Assembly (NCBI RefSeq): GCF_003353055.1
Contig: NZ_QKWJ01000001.1
Coordinates: forward strand, 64,235 to 128,234
Direction: 5' to 3'
Length of the DNA: 64,000 nt
Source: Cupriavidus lacunae
Lineage (GTDB): Bacteria; Pseudomonadota; Gammaproteobacteria; Burkholderiales; Burkholderiaceae
The notes beneath the pieces were generated by a model, which saw only the letters and a list, made by a program, of their open reading frames with translations, was not told where the DNA came from and ran no database searches. The first letter of the stretch is position 1, and each line of letters opens with the position of its first letter. Below, piece after piece: positions 19,176 to 27,881 of this stretch. A program made the position numbers and the translations under genes.

Positions 19176-20356
19176 CCCACCGGCGCCGCGCCCGCGGCCG
19201 TCGACAACATGCGCCGGATACGGGCGAACTCCGCCGGCGCATTGACGCAGTCCGCCGCGATCAGCCGGCCGCCCTTGCTGTACAAGACGGAGAACGACCC
19301 CTCGGCCGGCCCCGGCGTGGGCTGCGCCTCGTCGTAGCCAATGGCGAGGCCCACGGTCTGCAGACGCATGTCATATTGCAGCGACCAGACCCAGGGCACG
19401 GCGTCGTACACGATGGGGTCGCCGTGAATATGCCGGGCGACCACGCGCGCCTGGTCGGTGGCATTCTGGATCGATTCCAGCCGGACCCGCGCGCCCGCCG
19501 CATGGCGGTTGGCGTGCAAGGCGCAGTCGCCGATGGCATAGACGTCCCACAGGCTGGTACGGCAGTGCGAATCGACCTCGACCCCGTTCGAGCATCGCGC
19601 GCCCGCGTCGGCCAGGGGCTGCACGTTCGGCTCGATGCCGATGCCCGCAATCACCGCGTCGGCGTGAACGCGGGTTCCGTCCGTCAGCGTCGCGCAATAG
19701 ATGCCATCCTCGCTGCGCTCGAGATGGAGGATCTGCACCCCGGTCCGCAGGTCGACGCCACGGCGGCGGTGCTCGGCTTCGTAGAACCGTGACAGGTACG
19801 CTCCGGCCACGCGGCTCAGCACGCGCTCGGACGCCTCCAGCAACGTCACCGACTTGCCCTGGCCGATCAGGGCCGCGGCGACCTCCAGGCCGATATACCC
19901 CCCTCCCACCACAAGGAAGCGCGACGACTGCCTTGCGGTTGCGATCAGCCGGTCGGCGTCGGCACGGCTCCTGAGCGTCAGCACCGGCAGCCCCTGGGCA
20001 CCAGGACACCGTAACGCGCGGGGCGCCCCGCCCGCGGCCCATACCATGCGACCGTATCCGATCAGGTCATCGCCGCAAATCACCGTCTTCGACAGCGGGT
20101 TGACGATGGAGACCTCATGCCCGAGCAGCAGGTCGACGGCATGCTCCTGCCAGAAGGCTGGCTGTCTCAGCAGCAGCCGGTCGAACGGGAGCGCCCCGGT
20201 CAGGTAATCCTTCGAAAGCGGCGGCCGCTGATAGGGAAGATGCGGTTCCCCGCCAACGAGGGCGATGCTTCCGCCAAACCCCAGTTCGCGCAGATGAAGG
20301 GCCGCCTGCGCACCGGCATGGCCGGCCCCGACAATCACGATATCGTAGTCTTTCAC
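19172..20356 (-). CDS. FAD-dependent ferredoxin reductase-like oxidoreductase
   Basis: The 394-residue flavoprotein has two dinucleotide-binding motifs: IVIVGAGHAGAQAALHLREL for FAD near the N-terminus and VVGGGYIGLEVAAALIGQG for NAD(P)H near residue 150. These are followed by DVYAIGDCA and a C-terminal reductase domain. This matches the NADH-ferredoxin/rubredoxin reductases that feed electrons to oxygenases. A GTG start at 20356 has AAGGAG 7 bases upstream and is preferred. An ATG at 20386 overlapping the transporter stop codon is the alternative. No ferredoxin or oxygenase gene is adjacent. Confidence 0.88.
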   Translation of the reverse strand: MKDYDIVIVGAGHAGAQAALHLRELGFGGSIALVGGEPHLPYQRPPLSKDYLTGALPFDRLLLRQPAFWQEHAVDLLLGHEVSIVNPLSKTVICGDDLIGYGRMVWAAGGAPRALRCPGAQGLPVLTLRSRADADRLIATARQSSRFLVVGGGYIGLEVAAALIGQGKSVTLLEASERVLSRVAGAYLSRFYEAEHRRRGVDLRTGVQILHLERSEDGIYCATLTDGTRVHADAVIAGIGIEPNVQPLADAGARCSNGVEVDSHCRTSLWDVYAIGDCALHANRHAAGARVRLESIQNATDQARVVARHIHGDPIVYDAVPWVWSLQYDMRLQTVGLAIGYDEAQPTPGPAEGSFSVLYSKGGRLIAADCVNAPAEFARIRRMLSTAAGAAPVG

Positions 20357-20382
20357 GGCACAGCTCCTTGGCGAAGGAATGC

Positions 20383-21990
20383 TCATGCGGAGATGTCGCG
20401 CCCCTTGGTCTCGGGCAGCAGGAAGAAGCCGACGATCACGGAGAGCCATGAGACGGCGATGGAGTAATACAGCCCGTCGAAGATGTTGCCGGTCGCGGAA
20501 GCGATCAGCGTCGCGAAGTACAGCATGAAGCCGCCAACGTAGCCCGTGCCCAGGTGATAAGGCATCGACAGGGACGTGTACCGTATCCGCGCCGGGAAGA
20601 GCTCCACCAGGTACGCGGCAAGCGGTCCATAGCATGCGCACGAGTACAGCAGCAGCACGAAGATCACCAGCACCACCATGGGCCGGTTGATCTGGCCGGG
20701 GTTGGAGCTTGCGGGGTAGCCCGCCGCGGTCAGTGCCGCCTTCATTTGCGCGATATCGAGACCCTCGATCTTCTTGTCGCCGATGATGACGGTCGTCCCT
20801 TTCTGGACCGACGGCACCACCGTGTGCGGAATGCCGTTGGCGACCAGATGGTCCTTCACCTTTTCGCAGTCGTTCTGCGGGCCCTCGAACATCCGGATCT
20901 TGCAATCGCTGGACGCGATCTGCACCGGCGTGGTCCGCATCGCCAGGTCAAGCGCCGGATTGCCGTAGTGCGTCAGCGCCTTGAACAGCGGCACATAGGT
21001 CAGCGCGGTCATGGCCAGTCCGACCAGCAGGATCGGCTTGCGGCCCCACTTGTCCGACAGCCAGCCGAACACGACATAGAACGGCACCGCCGCGGCCAGC
21101 GCAATCGACATCAGGAGGTAGGAAGTTGCCAGGTCGATCTTCAGCACCTTCTGCATGAAGATCAGCACGTAGAACTGGCTCGTGTACCAGACCACCCCGA
21201 CACCGGCCACGGCACCGAACAGCGACAGCAGGATCAGCTTCAGGTTGGCCCTGCTGGCAAAGCTCTCGCGCAGCGGGCTGCTGCTGGTGCGCCCTTCGGC
21301 CTTCATGCGGACGAACACCGGAGACTCATTCAGCCTGGAACGGATGTAGACCGAAGCCAGCAGCATGGCGGTGGACAGGATGAAGGGCACGCGCCAGCCC
21401 CATACCTTGAAGTCCGGCCCGCTGATGTACTGCGTCGACAGCACAACCACCAGGGAGAGGAAGAAGCCTGCGGTGGCACAGATCTGGATATAGCCGGTGG
21501 CGTGCCCGCGGTTGTGCGTCGAGACGTGTTCCGCGACGTAGATGGCCGCGCCGCCATACTCGCCGCCGAGCGCCAGGCCCTGCAGCAGGCGCAGGCTGAC
21601 CAGCAGCAGCGTCGCGACGATGCCGGCCGTCTCGTATGTCGGCAGGAAGCCGATGCCGGCCGTGGAAACGCCCATCAGGATGATGGTGATCAGGAACGTG
21701 TACTTGCGCCCGACGAGATCGCCGAGCCGGCCGAACACCAGCGAGCCGAACGGCCGGATGACAAGGCCCGCGCCGTAGGTGGCCAGGCTCGCCAGGAACG
21801 CGCCGGTCTCGCCCAGTTCCCTGGAGAAGAAGAGCGGGCCCAGGATCGCGGCCAGCGTCCCATACACGAAAAAATCGTACCACTCGAATACCGTTCCGAG
21901 CGAAGAGCCCCAAATCACTTTGGATATCTCGCGTCGGGACAGCGCCTTGGTCTCGCTGACCGGAATGGCCGCGCCGGCTGCAGGGGTCAT
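20383..21990 (-). CDS. MFS transporter, metabolite:H+ symporter (MHS) type
   Basis: The 535-residue protein resembles the ShiA/ProP/KgtP branch: SSLGTVFEWYDFFVYGTLA near the N-terminus, RPFGSLVFGRLGDLVGRKYT in loop 2-3 and LLQGLALGGEYGGA in helix 4. Twelve membrane helices are expected. An extra hydrophilic block of about 80 residues (roughly 330-410, containing SSDCKIRMFEGPQNDCEKV) interrupts the C-terminal half. The start at 21990 overlaps the stop of the small upstream ORF (ATGA). The open frame continues 3 codons further upstream. The substrate is unknown; MHS members often carry organic acids. Confidence 0.9.
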   Translation of the reverse strand: MTPAAGAAIPVSETKALSRREISKVIWGSSLGTVFEWYDFFVYGTLAAILGPLFFSRELGETGAFLASLATYGAGLVIRPFGSLVFGRLGDLVGRKYTFLITIILMGVSTAGIGFLPTYETAGIVATLLLVSLRLLQGLALGGEYGGAAIYVAEHVSTHNRGHATGYIQICATAGFFLSLVVVLSTQYISGPDFKVWGWRVPFILSTAMLLASVYIRSRLNESPVFVRMKAEGRTSSSPLRESFASRANLKLILLSLFGAVAGVGVVWYTSQFYVLIFMQKVLKIDLATSYLLMSIALAAAVPFYVVFGWLSDKWGRKPILLVGLAMTALTYVPLFKALTHYGNPALDLAMRTTPVQIASSDCKIRMFEGPQNDCEKVKDHLVANGIPHTVVPSVQKGTTVIIGDKKIEGLDIAQMKAALTAAGYPASSNPGQINRPMVVLVIFVLLLYSCACYGPLAAYLVELFPARIRYTSLSMPYHLGTGYVGGFMLYFATLIASATGNIFDGLYYSIAVSWLSVIVGFFLLPETKGRDISA

Positions 21991-22067
21991 GATGCGCACT
22001 TGCCGCAGCCGGTGCAGGCAGAGGCGATTTCGGCCATGCGTTGTTCGATGACGGTACTGAAGTCCAT
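21987..22067 (-). CDS. 26-residue ORF carrying a partial 4Fe-4S cysteine motif
   Basis: This ORF encodes MDFSTVIEQRMAEIASACTG followed by CGKCAS and then a TGA that overlaps the transporter ATG. It has the strongest ribosome-binding site of the operon (AGGAGGTTG, 4 bases before the ATG). The CTGCGKC segment is the start of a 4Fe-4S ferredoxin motif, which would normally continue with a C-P pair. It is therefore either the surviving N-terminus of an Fe-S protein whose remainder was deleted, or a short translated leader coupling translation into the transporter. Nothing similar is known to me as a functional peptide. Confidence 0.5.
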   Translation of the reverse strand: MDFSTVIEQRMAEIASACTGCGKCAS

Positions 22068-22092
22068 GTGCAACCTCCTGGCGTCCAGCGCT

Positions 22093-22470
22093 TCAGGCAC
22101 TGTGGGCAACGCTTGCGATCTCCACCAGCCAGTCGTTGCGCACCAGGTCGGCGCGAATGCAATAGCGCACCGGCATCGGCGCCTTGAAGAACTCCGCATA
22201 CACCGCGTTCACGGCGGCGTAGTCATCGAAGTTCTTCACGAAGATCCAGTTGGACACAACGTCTGCAAGCGTGACGCCGTGTGCCGCCAGGATGCTCTGG
22301 ATGGATTGCAGGATGTGCCGGGTCTGCGCGCCCGCATCGCCGACCCCTACGGTCTGGCCTTCGGCATTGATCGCCACGATGCCGGCGGTGTAGATCACCT
22401 GGCCCGCTCTTCGGGCATAGCTGTAGAGGGCTGAGGACGGCAGGTCGACTGCGGGAGCGGGTGCGTTCAT
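22093..22470 (-). CDS. RidA family protein (YjgF/YER057c/UK114)
   Basis: The 125-residue protein has RidA features: VIYTAGIVAINAEGQTVG, a GAQTRHILQSIQSIL helix and WIFVKNFDDYAAVNAVYAEFF. The RidA active-site Arg corresponds to the PVRYCIRADL region. Some members deaminate reactive enamines or imines, others are enzymes in catabolic pathways. It is the first gene of a minus-strand operon that includes the Fe-S-motif ORF, an MHS transporter and a ferredoxin-reductase-like gene, suggesting a catabolic rather than housekeeping RidA role. Confidence 0.88.
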   Translation of the reverse strand: MNAPAPAVDLPSSALYSYARRAGQVIYTAGIVAINAEGQTVGVGDAGAQTRHILQSIQSILAAHGVTLADVVSNWIFVKNFDDYAAVNAVYAEFFKAPMPVRYCIRADLVRNDWLVEIASVAHSA

Positions 22471-22919
22471 CGTTGTCTCCGGTTCGGTTTAAGGGCGCCG
22501 GCACATTGCTGCCGGCATGTTCTGTACGCCCTCATGCTAGGCACGCGCCCCGGCCCGGATAAGTCGTAGTTGCACGCTAGGGTGGTTCTACGCTATCGGG
22601 CCATTGATGCGGCTGGAGACTTCCCGACGCCGTCCGGACGGTGCCTTCGGGACCAGAAGGGGATTCGCTGAAGCAAATTCGCAACACTTTGACCCGCTGC
22701 GACAGCTCGCCGCACTTAGCCGTTGTGCCGCGCCCCCGGCAGGCGCATAATTAAACGGCCACTTACAAGAAGTTTAAGCATGGCAAGCATTGGATGCGGC
22801 GCGGGCTCGCCCGGGTTGCCTCCTTCGAAAGGCGCGGCCACGGCCGCCCTTGTTTTTCCGCCTCGGCCCGGCCGCCGGCCGCCACTGAGCGCGGTCCCAC
22901 GACGCCACTCGCCGCCCCC
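22471..22919. other. Intergenic region between divergent ridA-like and MFS genes
   Basis: No supportable gene was found in these 449 bp. It must contain the promoters of both divergent units. An AT-richer patch (22740-22780) precedes the MFS gene. A long in-frame extension of the MFS gene upstream to 22794 is possible but has no family similarity. Confidence 0.5.
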
Positions 22920-24113
22920 ATGACGCTGACGCACGCCGCCGTCCCGCCGATCACCTGGCTGATCGCACTGACGGTGTGCAACCACGTGGCCTTCAATGCC
23001 AGCCGCGTGGTGGTGTCGCTGTTCGCGATTTCCCTCAAGGCTTCCACCCTCACGCTCGGCGTGCTGATGTCGCTGTACGCGGTGCTGCCGATGCTGCTGG
23101 CGATCCGCGCCGGCAAGCGCATCGACGAAATTGGTCCGCGCAAGCCGATGACCGCGGGCTCGCTGATGGTGGTGGCGGGCACGCTGCTGCCGGCGCTGTG
23201 GCACGACATCGGCGCGCTATATCTGTCGTGCGCGCTGATCGGCGTGGGCTTCATGCTGGTCCAGGTGGCGATGCAGCTGCTGATCGGCCAGATCTCCACC
23301 AACGACACCCGGCTGCGCAACTACACCTGGCATGCGCTCGGTCTGTCGGTGTCCGGCACGCTCGGGCCGGTGGCGATGGGCTACGTGATCGAGCATGCGG
23401 GCTTCCGCCCCGCCTTCATGGTGCTGGTGGCGGTGGCGCTGGTGGGCCAGGCCGGCCTGCAATGGGTGCGCCCGCGCCTGCCCGCGCAAGGCGGCAACGC
23501 CGGGCGCATCGCCATCGAGGACGGCAGCCGCCGCTCCACGCTGGACCTGTTGCAGCACCCCGAACTGCGCGCCGTGTTCATCGCCAGCGCGGTGCTGTCG
23601 GCGGCGTGGGACCTGCACGCCTTCCTGATCCCGATCCAGGGCTCGCGCATCGGCCTGTCGCCGTCTTCGATCGGCTGGGTGCTGGGCGCCTTCGCCATCG
23701 CCACCTTCGCCATCCGCGTGGCGATGCCGGCGGTGTCGCGCCGGCTCTCCGAGTGGAAGATCATCCGCGCCGCGCTGCTGGTGGGCGCGCTGGCCTACCT
23801 GGCCTACCCCTTCGTCACGCAGTTCTGGCTGATGTGCGGGCTGGCCTTCGTGCTGGGCCTGGCGCTGGGCAGCGCCCAGCCCAATGTCATGAATATCCTG
23901 CACACGGCGTCGCCGCACGGCCGCGCCGGCGAGGCGCTGGGACTGCGCTCGGCGGTGCTCAACACCAGCCAGGTCGTGTGGCCGCTCACCTTCGGCGTGG
24001 TCGGCACGGCGCTGGGCATGCTGCCGATCTTCCTGTCGATGGCGGGGGCGATGGGCGCCGCGGGCTACTACTCGCGGCGCCAGGGGCGCAAGGTGCTGCA
24101 GCCGCCGGTTTGA
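22920..24113 (+). CDS. MFS transporter
   Basis: The 397-residue protein has about 12 hydrophobic helices and the MFS loop signature [13 protein letters not shown] between helices 2 and 3. [18 protein letters not shown] helix and a second half beginning around residue 210 follow the usual 6+6 layout. The start is set at the ATG giving the first helix close to the N-terminus; the frame extends upstream with an Arg/Ala-rich non-family sequence. It is followed 146 bp later by pdxH. The substrate cannot be inferred. Confidence 0.85.
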   Translation: MTLTHAAVPPITWLIALTVCNHVAFNASRVVVSLFAISLKASTLTLGVLMSLYAVLPMLLAIRAGKRIDEIGPRKPMTAGSLMVVAGTLLPALWHDIGALYLSCALIGVGFMLVQVAMQLLIGQISTNDTRLRNYTWHALGLSVSGTLGPVAMGYVIEHAGFRPAFMVLVAVALVGQAGLQWVRPRLPAQGGNAGRIAIEDGSRRSTLDLLQHPELRAVFIASAVLSAAWDLHAFLIPIQGSRIGLSPSSIGWVLGAFAIATFAIRVAMPAVSRRLSEWKIIRAALLVGALAYLAYPFVTQFWLMCGLAFVLGLALGSAQPNVMNILHTASPHGRAGEALGLRSAVLNTSQVVWPLTFGVVGTALGMLPIFLSMAGAMGAAGYYSRRQGRKVLQPPV

Positions 24114-24259
24114 CACCCCACCGCAGGGGATGTCGCCGATACGCTTGTCGCCACGCAAATGCGATCCCCGATGCATTCGCTATACTCGAATCAGCCGGAC
24201 CTGCGGCCCTCGCCCCCGGGCGCACCGCGCTTCCCGACCGATATCCTGATGATTGCGAC

Positions 24260-24898
24260 ATGACTCAACTTGCCGACCTTCGCCGCACCTATGTGCTGGG
24301 CTCGCTGTCCGAAACCGACGTGGCCCCCGACCCGATGAGCCAGTTCAAGCGCTGGTTCGACGAGGCGGTCACGGCCAAGCTGCCTGAACCCAATGCCATG
24401 ACCCTGGCCACGGTCGACGCCGACGGCCAGCCGTCCGCGCGCATCGTGCTGCTCAAGGGCATCGACGACCGGGGCTTCACCTTCTACACCAACTACGAAA
24501 GCCGCAAGGGCCTGGACCTGGCGGCAAACCCGCGCGCCGCGCTGCTGTTCCACTGGGTCCAGCTGGAGCGCCAGGTGCGCGTCGAAGGCCGCGTCGAGAA
24601 AGTCACCGACGACGAGAGCGACGCCTATTTCGCCACGCGCCCGCTGGGCTCGCGAGTAGGCGCATGGGCCTCCGCGCAGAGCCGCGAGGTGCCCGGCCGC
24701 GACGTGCTGGAGCAGCGCGAGCAGGAATACCGCAGCAAGTTCGGCGAAAACCCGCCGCGCCCGCCCTACTGGGGCGGCTACCGGGTGGTGCCGACCGCGC
24801 TGGAATTCTGGCAGGGCCGCCCCTCGCGCCTGCACGACCGCATCGCCTTCCGCCTGCAACCCGGCGGCGACTGGCAGATCGTGCGGCTGTCTCCCTGA
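24260..24898 (+). CDS. pdxH: Pyridoxamine 5'-phosphate oxidase
   Basis: PdxH oxidises pyridoxamine or pyridoxine 5'-phosphate to PLP with FMN. The 212-residue protein shows [41 protein letters not shown], the [12 protein letters not shown] flavin contact, [11 protein letters not shown] and the C-terminal [13 protein letters not shown]. All are hallmarks of true PdxH. Length is normal. The longer open frame upstream overlaps the MFS gene and is a shadow. Confidence 0.97.
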   Translation: MTQLADLRRTYVLGSLSETDVAPDPMSQFKRWFDEAVTAKLPEPNAMTLATVDADGQPSARIVLLKGIDDRGFTFYTNYESRKGLDLAANPRAALLFHWVQLERQVRVEGRVEKVTDDESDAYFATRPLGSRVGAWASAQSREVPGRDVLEQREQEYRSKFGENPPRPPYWGGYRVVPTALEFWQGRPSRLHDRIAFRLQPGGDWQIVRLSP

Positions 24899-25128
24899 GG
24901 AGGCTGGCGCGCCGGAACGTTCGCCAACAGCGCCGAACAGGTCGGTAGTGGGGTCTTCTGGCCGGTGCGCTGCACAAGCTGCGGAATTGGACTAAAGTGA
25001 GACAGGCGTCGCTTGGCTACTCTTTTCTTGCAGCGCTCGCGACGGATCGGGCAAGGTTCCAGCTCAGTACCAGCCTTGCCTGATGCGTCGGCCGAAGCGT
25101 GTGCCGCAACCATCGGGAGGTAAAGCGC

Positions 25129-26370
25129 ATGTTTTTCAAGCAAGCCCTGGAAAAGCAACTCGACAACTGGATCGCCGACCTGCGAGAGAATGCCAATCTG
25201 CCGGTCAGCTTGCGGCTGTGGAACGGCACCGAATACCCGCTCGGGCACTTCGACAAGCCGGCGGTCACGCTGACCGTGCGCGAGGCCACGGCACTGCCGC
25301 TGCTGCTGACGCCAAGCCTGGACAACCTGGGCGAAGCGTATGTGCAGGAAAAAATCGACTTCGATGGCAGGCTGGCGGACATCATCAAGGTCGCCTACGG
25401 TTTATCGTCCGCAGCTACGCGGCGCGCCGGCGGCGTGCTGTACAAGGTGGCGCAGCACTTCACGCATAGCAAGCAGGAAGACAAGGAGTCGATCCAGTAC
25501 CACTACGACGTCTCCAACGACTTCTACCAGCTCTGGCTCGATCCCAACATGGTCTACTCCTGCGCCTACTTCGAGCACGGCGACGAAGACCTGGCTACCG
25601 CGCAGCTCAAGAAGATCGACCACATCCTGACCAAGATCCGGCTGCAGCCGAACCAGACCCTGCTCGATATCGGCTGCGGCTGGGGCGCGCTGGTGCTGCG
25701 CGCGGCGCAGAAGTTCGGCGCGCGCTGCGTCGGCATCACGCTGTCGCAGAACCAGTTCGACTTGGCCACCGAGCGCGTCAGGGCCGCGGGCCTGTCCGAC
25801 CGCATCGAGATCCGGCTGCAGGACTACCGCGACACCGCCGGCACCTTCGACCGCATCACCAGCGTCGGCATGTTCGAGCACGTGGGCAAGGACAACCTGC
25901 CCGGCTATTTCAGCCGCATCCGCGAACTGCTGGCCGACGACGGCTATGTGATGAATCACGGCATCACCTCGCCCGACCCGGACAACGGCGCGACGCCGAT
26001 GGACGGCGCCGAGTTCATGGACCGCTACGTGTTCCCGCAGGGCGAACTGCCGCATATCGGGCTGGTGCTGCGCACGCTGCAGCAAGGCGGGCTGGAAGCC
26101 TTCGACGTCGAACTGCTGCGCCGCCACTACGCGCAGACGCTGCACCACTGGGCCGACAACTTCGAGGCCCGCCGCGACACCATCCGCAGCCTGGTCGGCG
26201 AGAAGAAATACCGCATCTGGCGCGTCTACCTGGCCGGCTGCGCGCATGCCTTCGAGACCGAGAAGATGGCGATCTACCAGGTGGTCTGCCACAAGTCCGG
26301 GCTGCCGGCGGACACGCTGCCGTGGTCGCGCCACTATATCTATGACCAACCCATTGGCAGCAAAGACTAA
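25129..26370 (+). CDS. cfa: Cyclopropane-fatty-acyl-phospholipid synthase
   Basis: This SAM-dependent enzyme adds a methylene bridge to unsaturated acyl chains of membrane phospholipids. The 413-residue protein has YHYDVSNDFYQLWLDPNMVYS, the SAM site LLDIGCGWGALVLRAAQKFG near residue 178, and FEHVGKDNLPGYF. GGGAGG precedes the start by about 8 bases. It stands behind a 230-bp upstream region. A TTG-initiated DUF72 gene follows 15 bp downstream, possibly cotranscribed. Confidence 0.93.
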   Translation: MFFKQALEKQLDNWIADLRENANLPVSLRLWNGTEYPLGHFDKPAVTLTVREATALPLLLTPSLDNLGEAYVQEKIDFDGRLADIIKVAYGLSSAATRRAGGVLYKVAQHFTHSKQEDKESIQYHYDVSNDFYQLWLDPNMVYSCAYFEHGDEDLATAQLKKIDHILTKIRLQPNQTLLDIGCGWGALVLRAAQKFGARCVGITLSQNQFDLATERVRAAGLSDRIEIRLQDYRDTAGTFDRITSVGMFEHVGKDNLPGYFSRIRELLADDGYVMNHGITSPDPDNGATPMDGAEFMDRYVFPQGELPHIGLVLRTLQQGGLEAFDVELLRRHYAQTLHHWADNFEARRDTIRSLVGEKKYRIWRVYLAGCAHAFETEKMAIYQVVCHKSGLPADTLPWSRHYIYDQPIGSKD

Positions 26371-26385
26371 AGGCAACGCTGGCGA

Positions 26386-27465
26386 TTGACTGAAGACCTC
26401 TTTGGCGGGCTGCCACTGCCCGCCCTACCCGCCACCCCCGAACGGCCCGCATCCCACGCAGGCGCGGCCGCCCCGTCCGGCACAGCGGCACGCGGCAAGA
26501 GCGTGCAGCCCGCGCAGACAGACGAAGCCCTGCGCGCGCTGGCCGCGCGTCTGCCAACGAACCTGTATTTCGGCACATCCTCCTGGGCCTACCCCGGCTG
26601 GAACGGGCTGGTCTACGACGGCGAGTACGGTGACAGCCTGCTGTCGCGCAAGGGCCTGGCCGCCTATTCACGCCATCCCCTGCTGCGCGCCGCCGGCATC
26701 GACCGCGGCTTCTACGGGCCGATCCCGCTGGCGGACTACCTGTCCTACGCCGCGCAAGTGCCCGATGGCTTTCGCTTCCTGGTCAAGGCACCGGCCAGCG
26801 TCTGCGACGCCTGGCTGCGCGGCTCCGACGGCGCCGGCAGGCTGGCCAACGCCGCCTTCCTGGACGCGGAGATCGCGGTACGCGACTTCATCGTGCCAGC
26901 CACCAGCGGGTTAGGGAGCAAGTGCGGGCCGCTGCTTTTCCAGCTGTCGCCGATGGGCCCGCTAGCCGATAGCGCGGTGTTCCTGGAGCGGCTCGACGCC
27001 TTCCTGGGCGCGCTGCCGCCGCTCGATCCGTCGATCACCCCGCATGCCTGCTACACCGTGGAGTTGCGCGACCCGGCGCTGCTGACGCCACGCTACATCC
27101 GCCTGCTGCGCCGCCACGGCGTACGCTTCTGCCTGGCGGCGCGCGACCGGTTGCCACCGGTGCCGCGCCAGGCCGCGGCGCAGGCGCTAATGGATGAGGA
27201 AGCGCCGGGTCCGCTGATCCTGCGCTGGATGCTGCATGGGGGCCGGCCCTATGCCTACGCGGAAAAGCTCTACGCGCCCTTTGACCGCATCGTCGACGAT
27301 GACCCCGACACCCGTCATGCCATTGCCGACGTGGTGGCGCGCACGCTGCGCACCGGGCAGCCTGCCATCGTCATTGTCAGCAATAACGCCGAGGGCTGTG
27401 CGCCGCTGAGTTGTGTGCGGCTGGCTGAGGGGATTGTTGCGAGGTTGGAGGGGGTGGTTGGGTGA
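26386..27465 (+). CDS. DUF72 domain protein
   Basis: The 359-residue protein matches the DUF72 (YecE-like) TIM-barrel family. Landmarks are YFGTSSWAYPGWNGLVYDGEY, RAAGIDRGFYGPIPLADYLSYA and FRFLVKAPASVCD. The function is unknown. The apparent start is TTG at 26386, 15 bp after cfa. The first 55 residues are Pro/Ala-rich and poorly conserved-looking, so a later start is possible, but no better ribosome-binding site is seen. Confidence 0.83.
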   Translation: MTEDLFGGLPLPALPATPERPASHAGAAAPSGTAARGKSVQPAQTDEALRALAARLPTNLYFGTSSWAYPGWNGLVYDGEYGDSLLSRKGLAAYSRHPLLRAAGIDRGFYGPIPLADYLSYAAQVPDGFRFLVKAPASVCDAWLRGSDGAGRLANAAFLDAEIAVRDFIVPATSGLGSKCGPLLFQLSPMGPLADSAVFLERLDAFLGALPPLDPSITPHACYTVELRDPALLTPRYIRLLRRHGVRFCLAARDRLPPVPRQAAAQALMDEEAPGPLILRWMLHGGRPYAYAEKLYAPFDRIVDDDPDTRHAIADVVARTLRTGQPAIVIVSNNAEGCAPLSCVRLAEGIVARLEGVVG

Positions 27466-27523
27466 TGCTGTTTGTATCGGGGGGGCTTGACCAGCGTTGT
27501 TGGTTCATCGCCATGCGGGGGGG

Positions 27524-27881
27524 GTTTGTGGTTCTTGGTGGGCGTGGGTCGTTTCGCCGGCGTAGCCGGCGGGGCTTCTTGCTCGCTGGCTTGGGGATGT
27601 AGGTCGGGTTCCCTGTTGTCGTAGGTTTAAGCGCCTGGTTCCGCCCTGCTGGGCGGGTCACTTTTTGTCCGAGCCGGAGCGACAAAAAGTAACCAAAAAG
27701 CGCGTCGCCTCAGGCGGCTGGCCACCAATTTGGCGGCGGGGGTGATTCGGGCGGTGGTGCTTGCCGTTCGATGGGGTCGGTGGTTCGACCCAGCTACGCT
27801 CCCTGTCCGGTGCCTACGTCGACGGACTATTGGACGAACCCGACTTTAGGTTATTGGCAGCCTTCTAACCCGAACTTTGAC
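27524..27881 (+). repeat. Left arm of a large inverted repeat flanking the transposase
   Basis: This stretch matches, in inverted orientation, most of 29803-30363 at an estimated 75-85% identity. Shared blocks in order are the TGTGGTTCTTGG and GGGCG-rich segment, a TCGTAGGTTTAAGCGCCTGG block, the ACTTTTTGTC / GACAAAAAGT hairpin (27660-27690), and GACGGACTATTGGACGAACC near 27820. It contains no gene. The repeat resembles dispersed non-coding repeats of this bacterial group. Confidence 0.75.

Noticed and set aside
20554..22434. 626-residue plus-strand open frame opposite the MHS transporter and ridA-like genes
   Set aside because: It is antisense to two recognised genes and has no membrane or catalytic features.
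27660..27690. ACTTTTTGTC / GACAAAAAGT hairpin considered as a transposon terminal repeat
   Set aside because: It lies inside both large repeat arms, well away from the transposase. It is better explained as an internal feature of the dispersed repeat.
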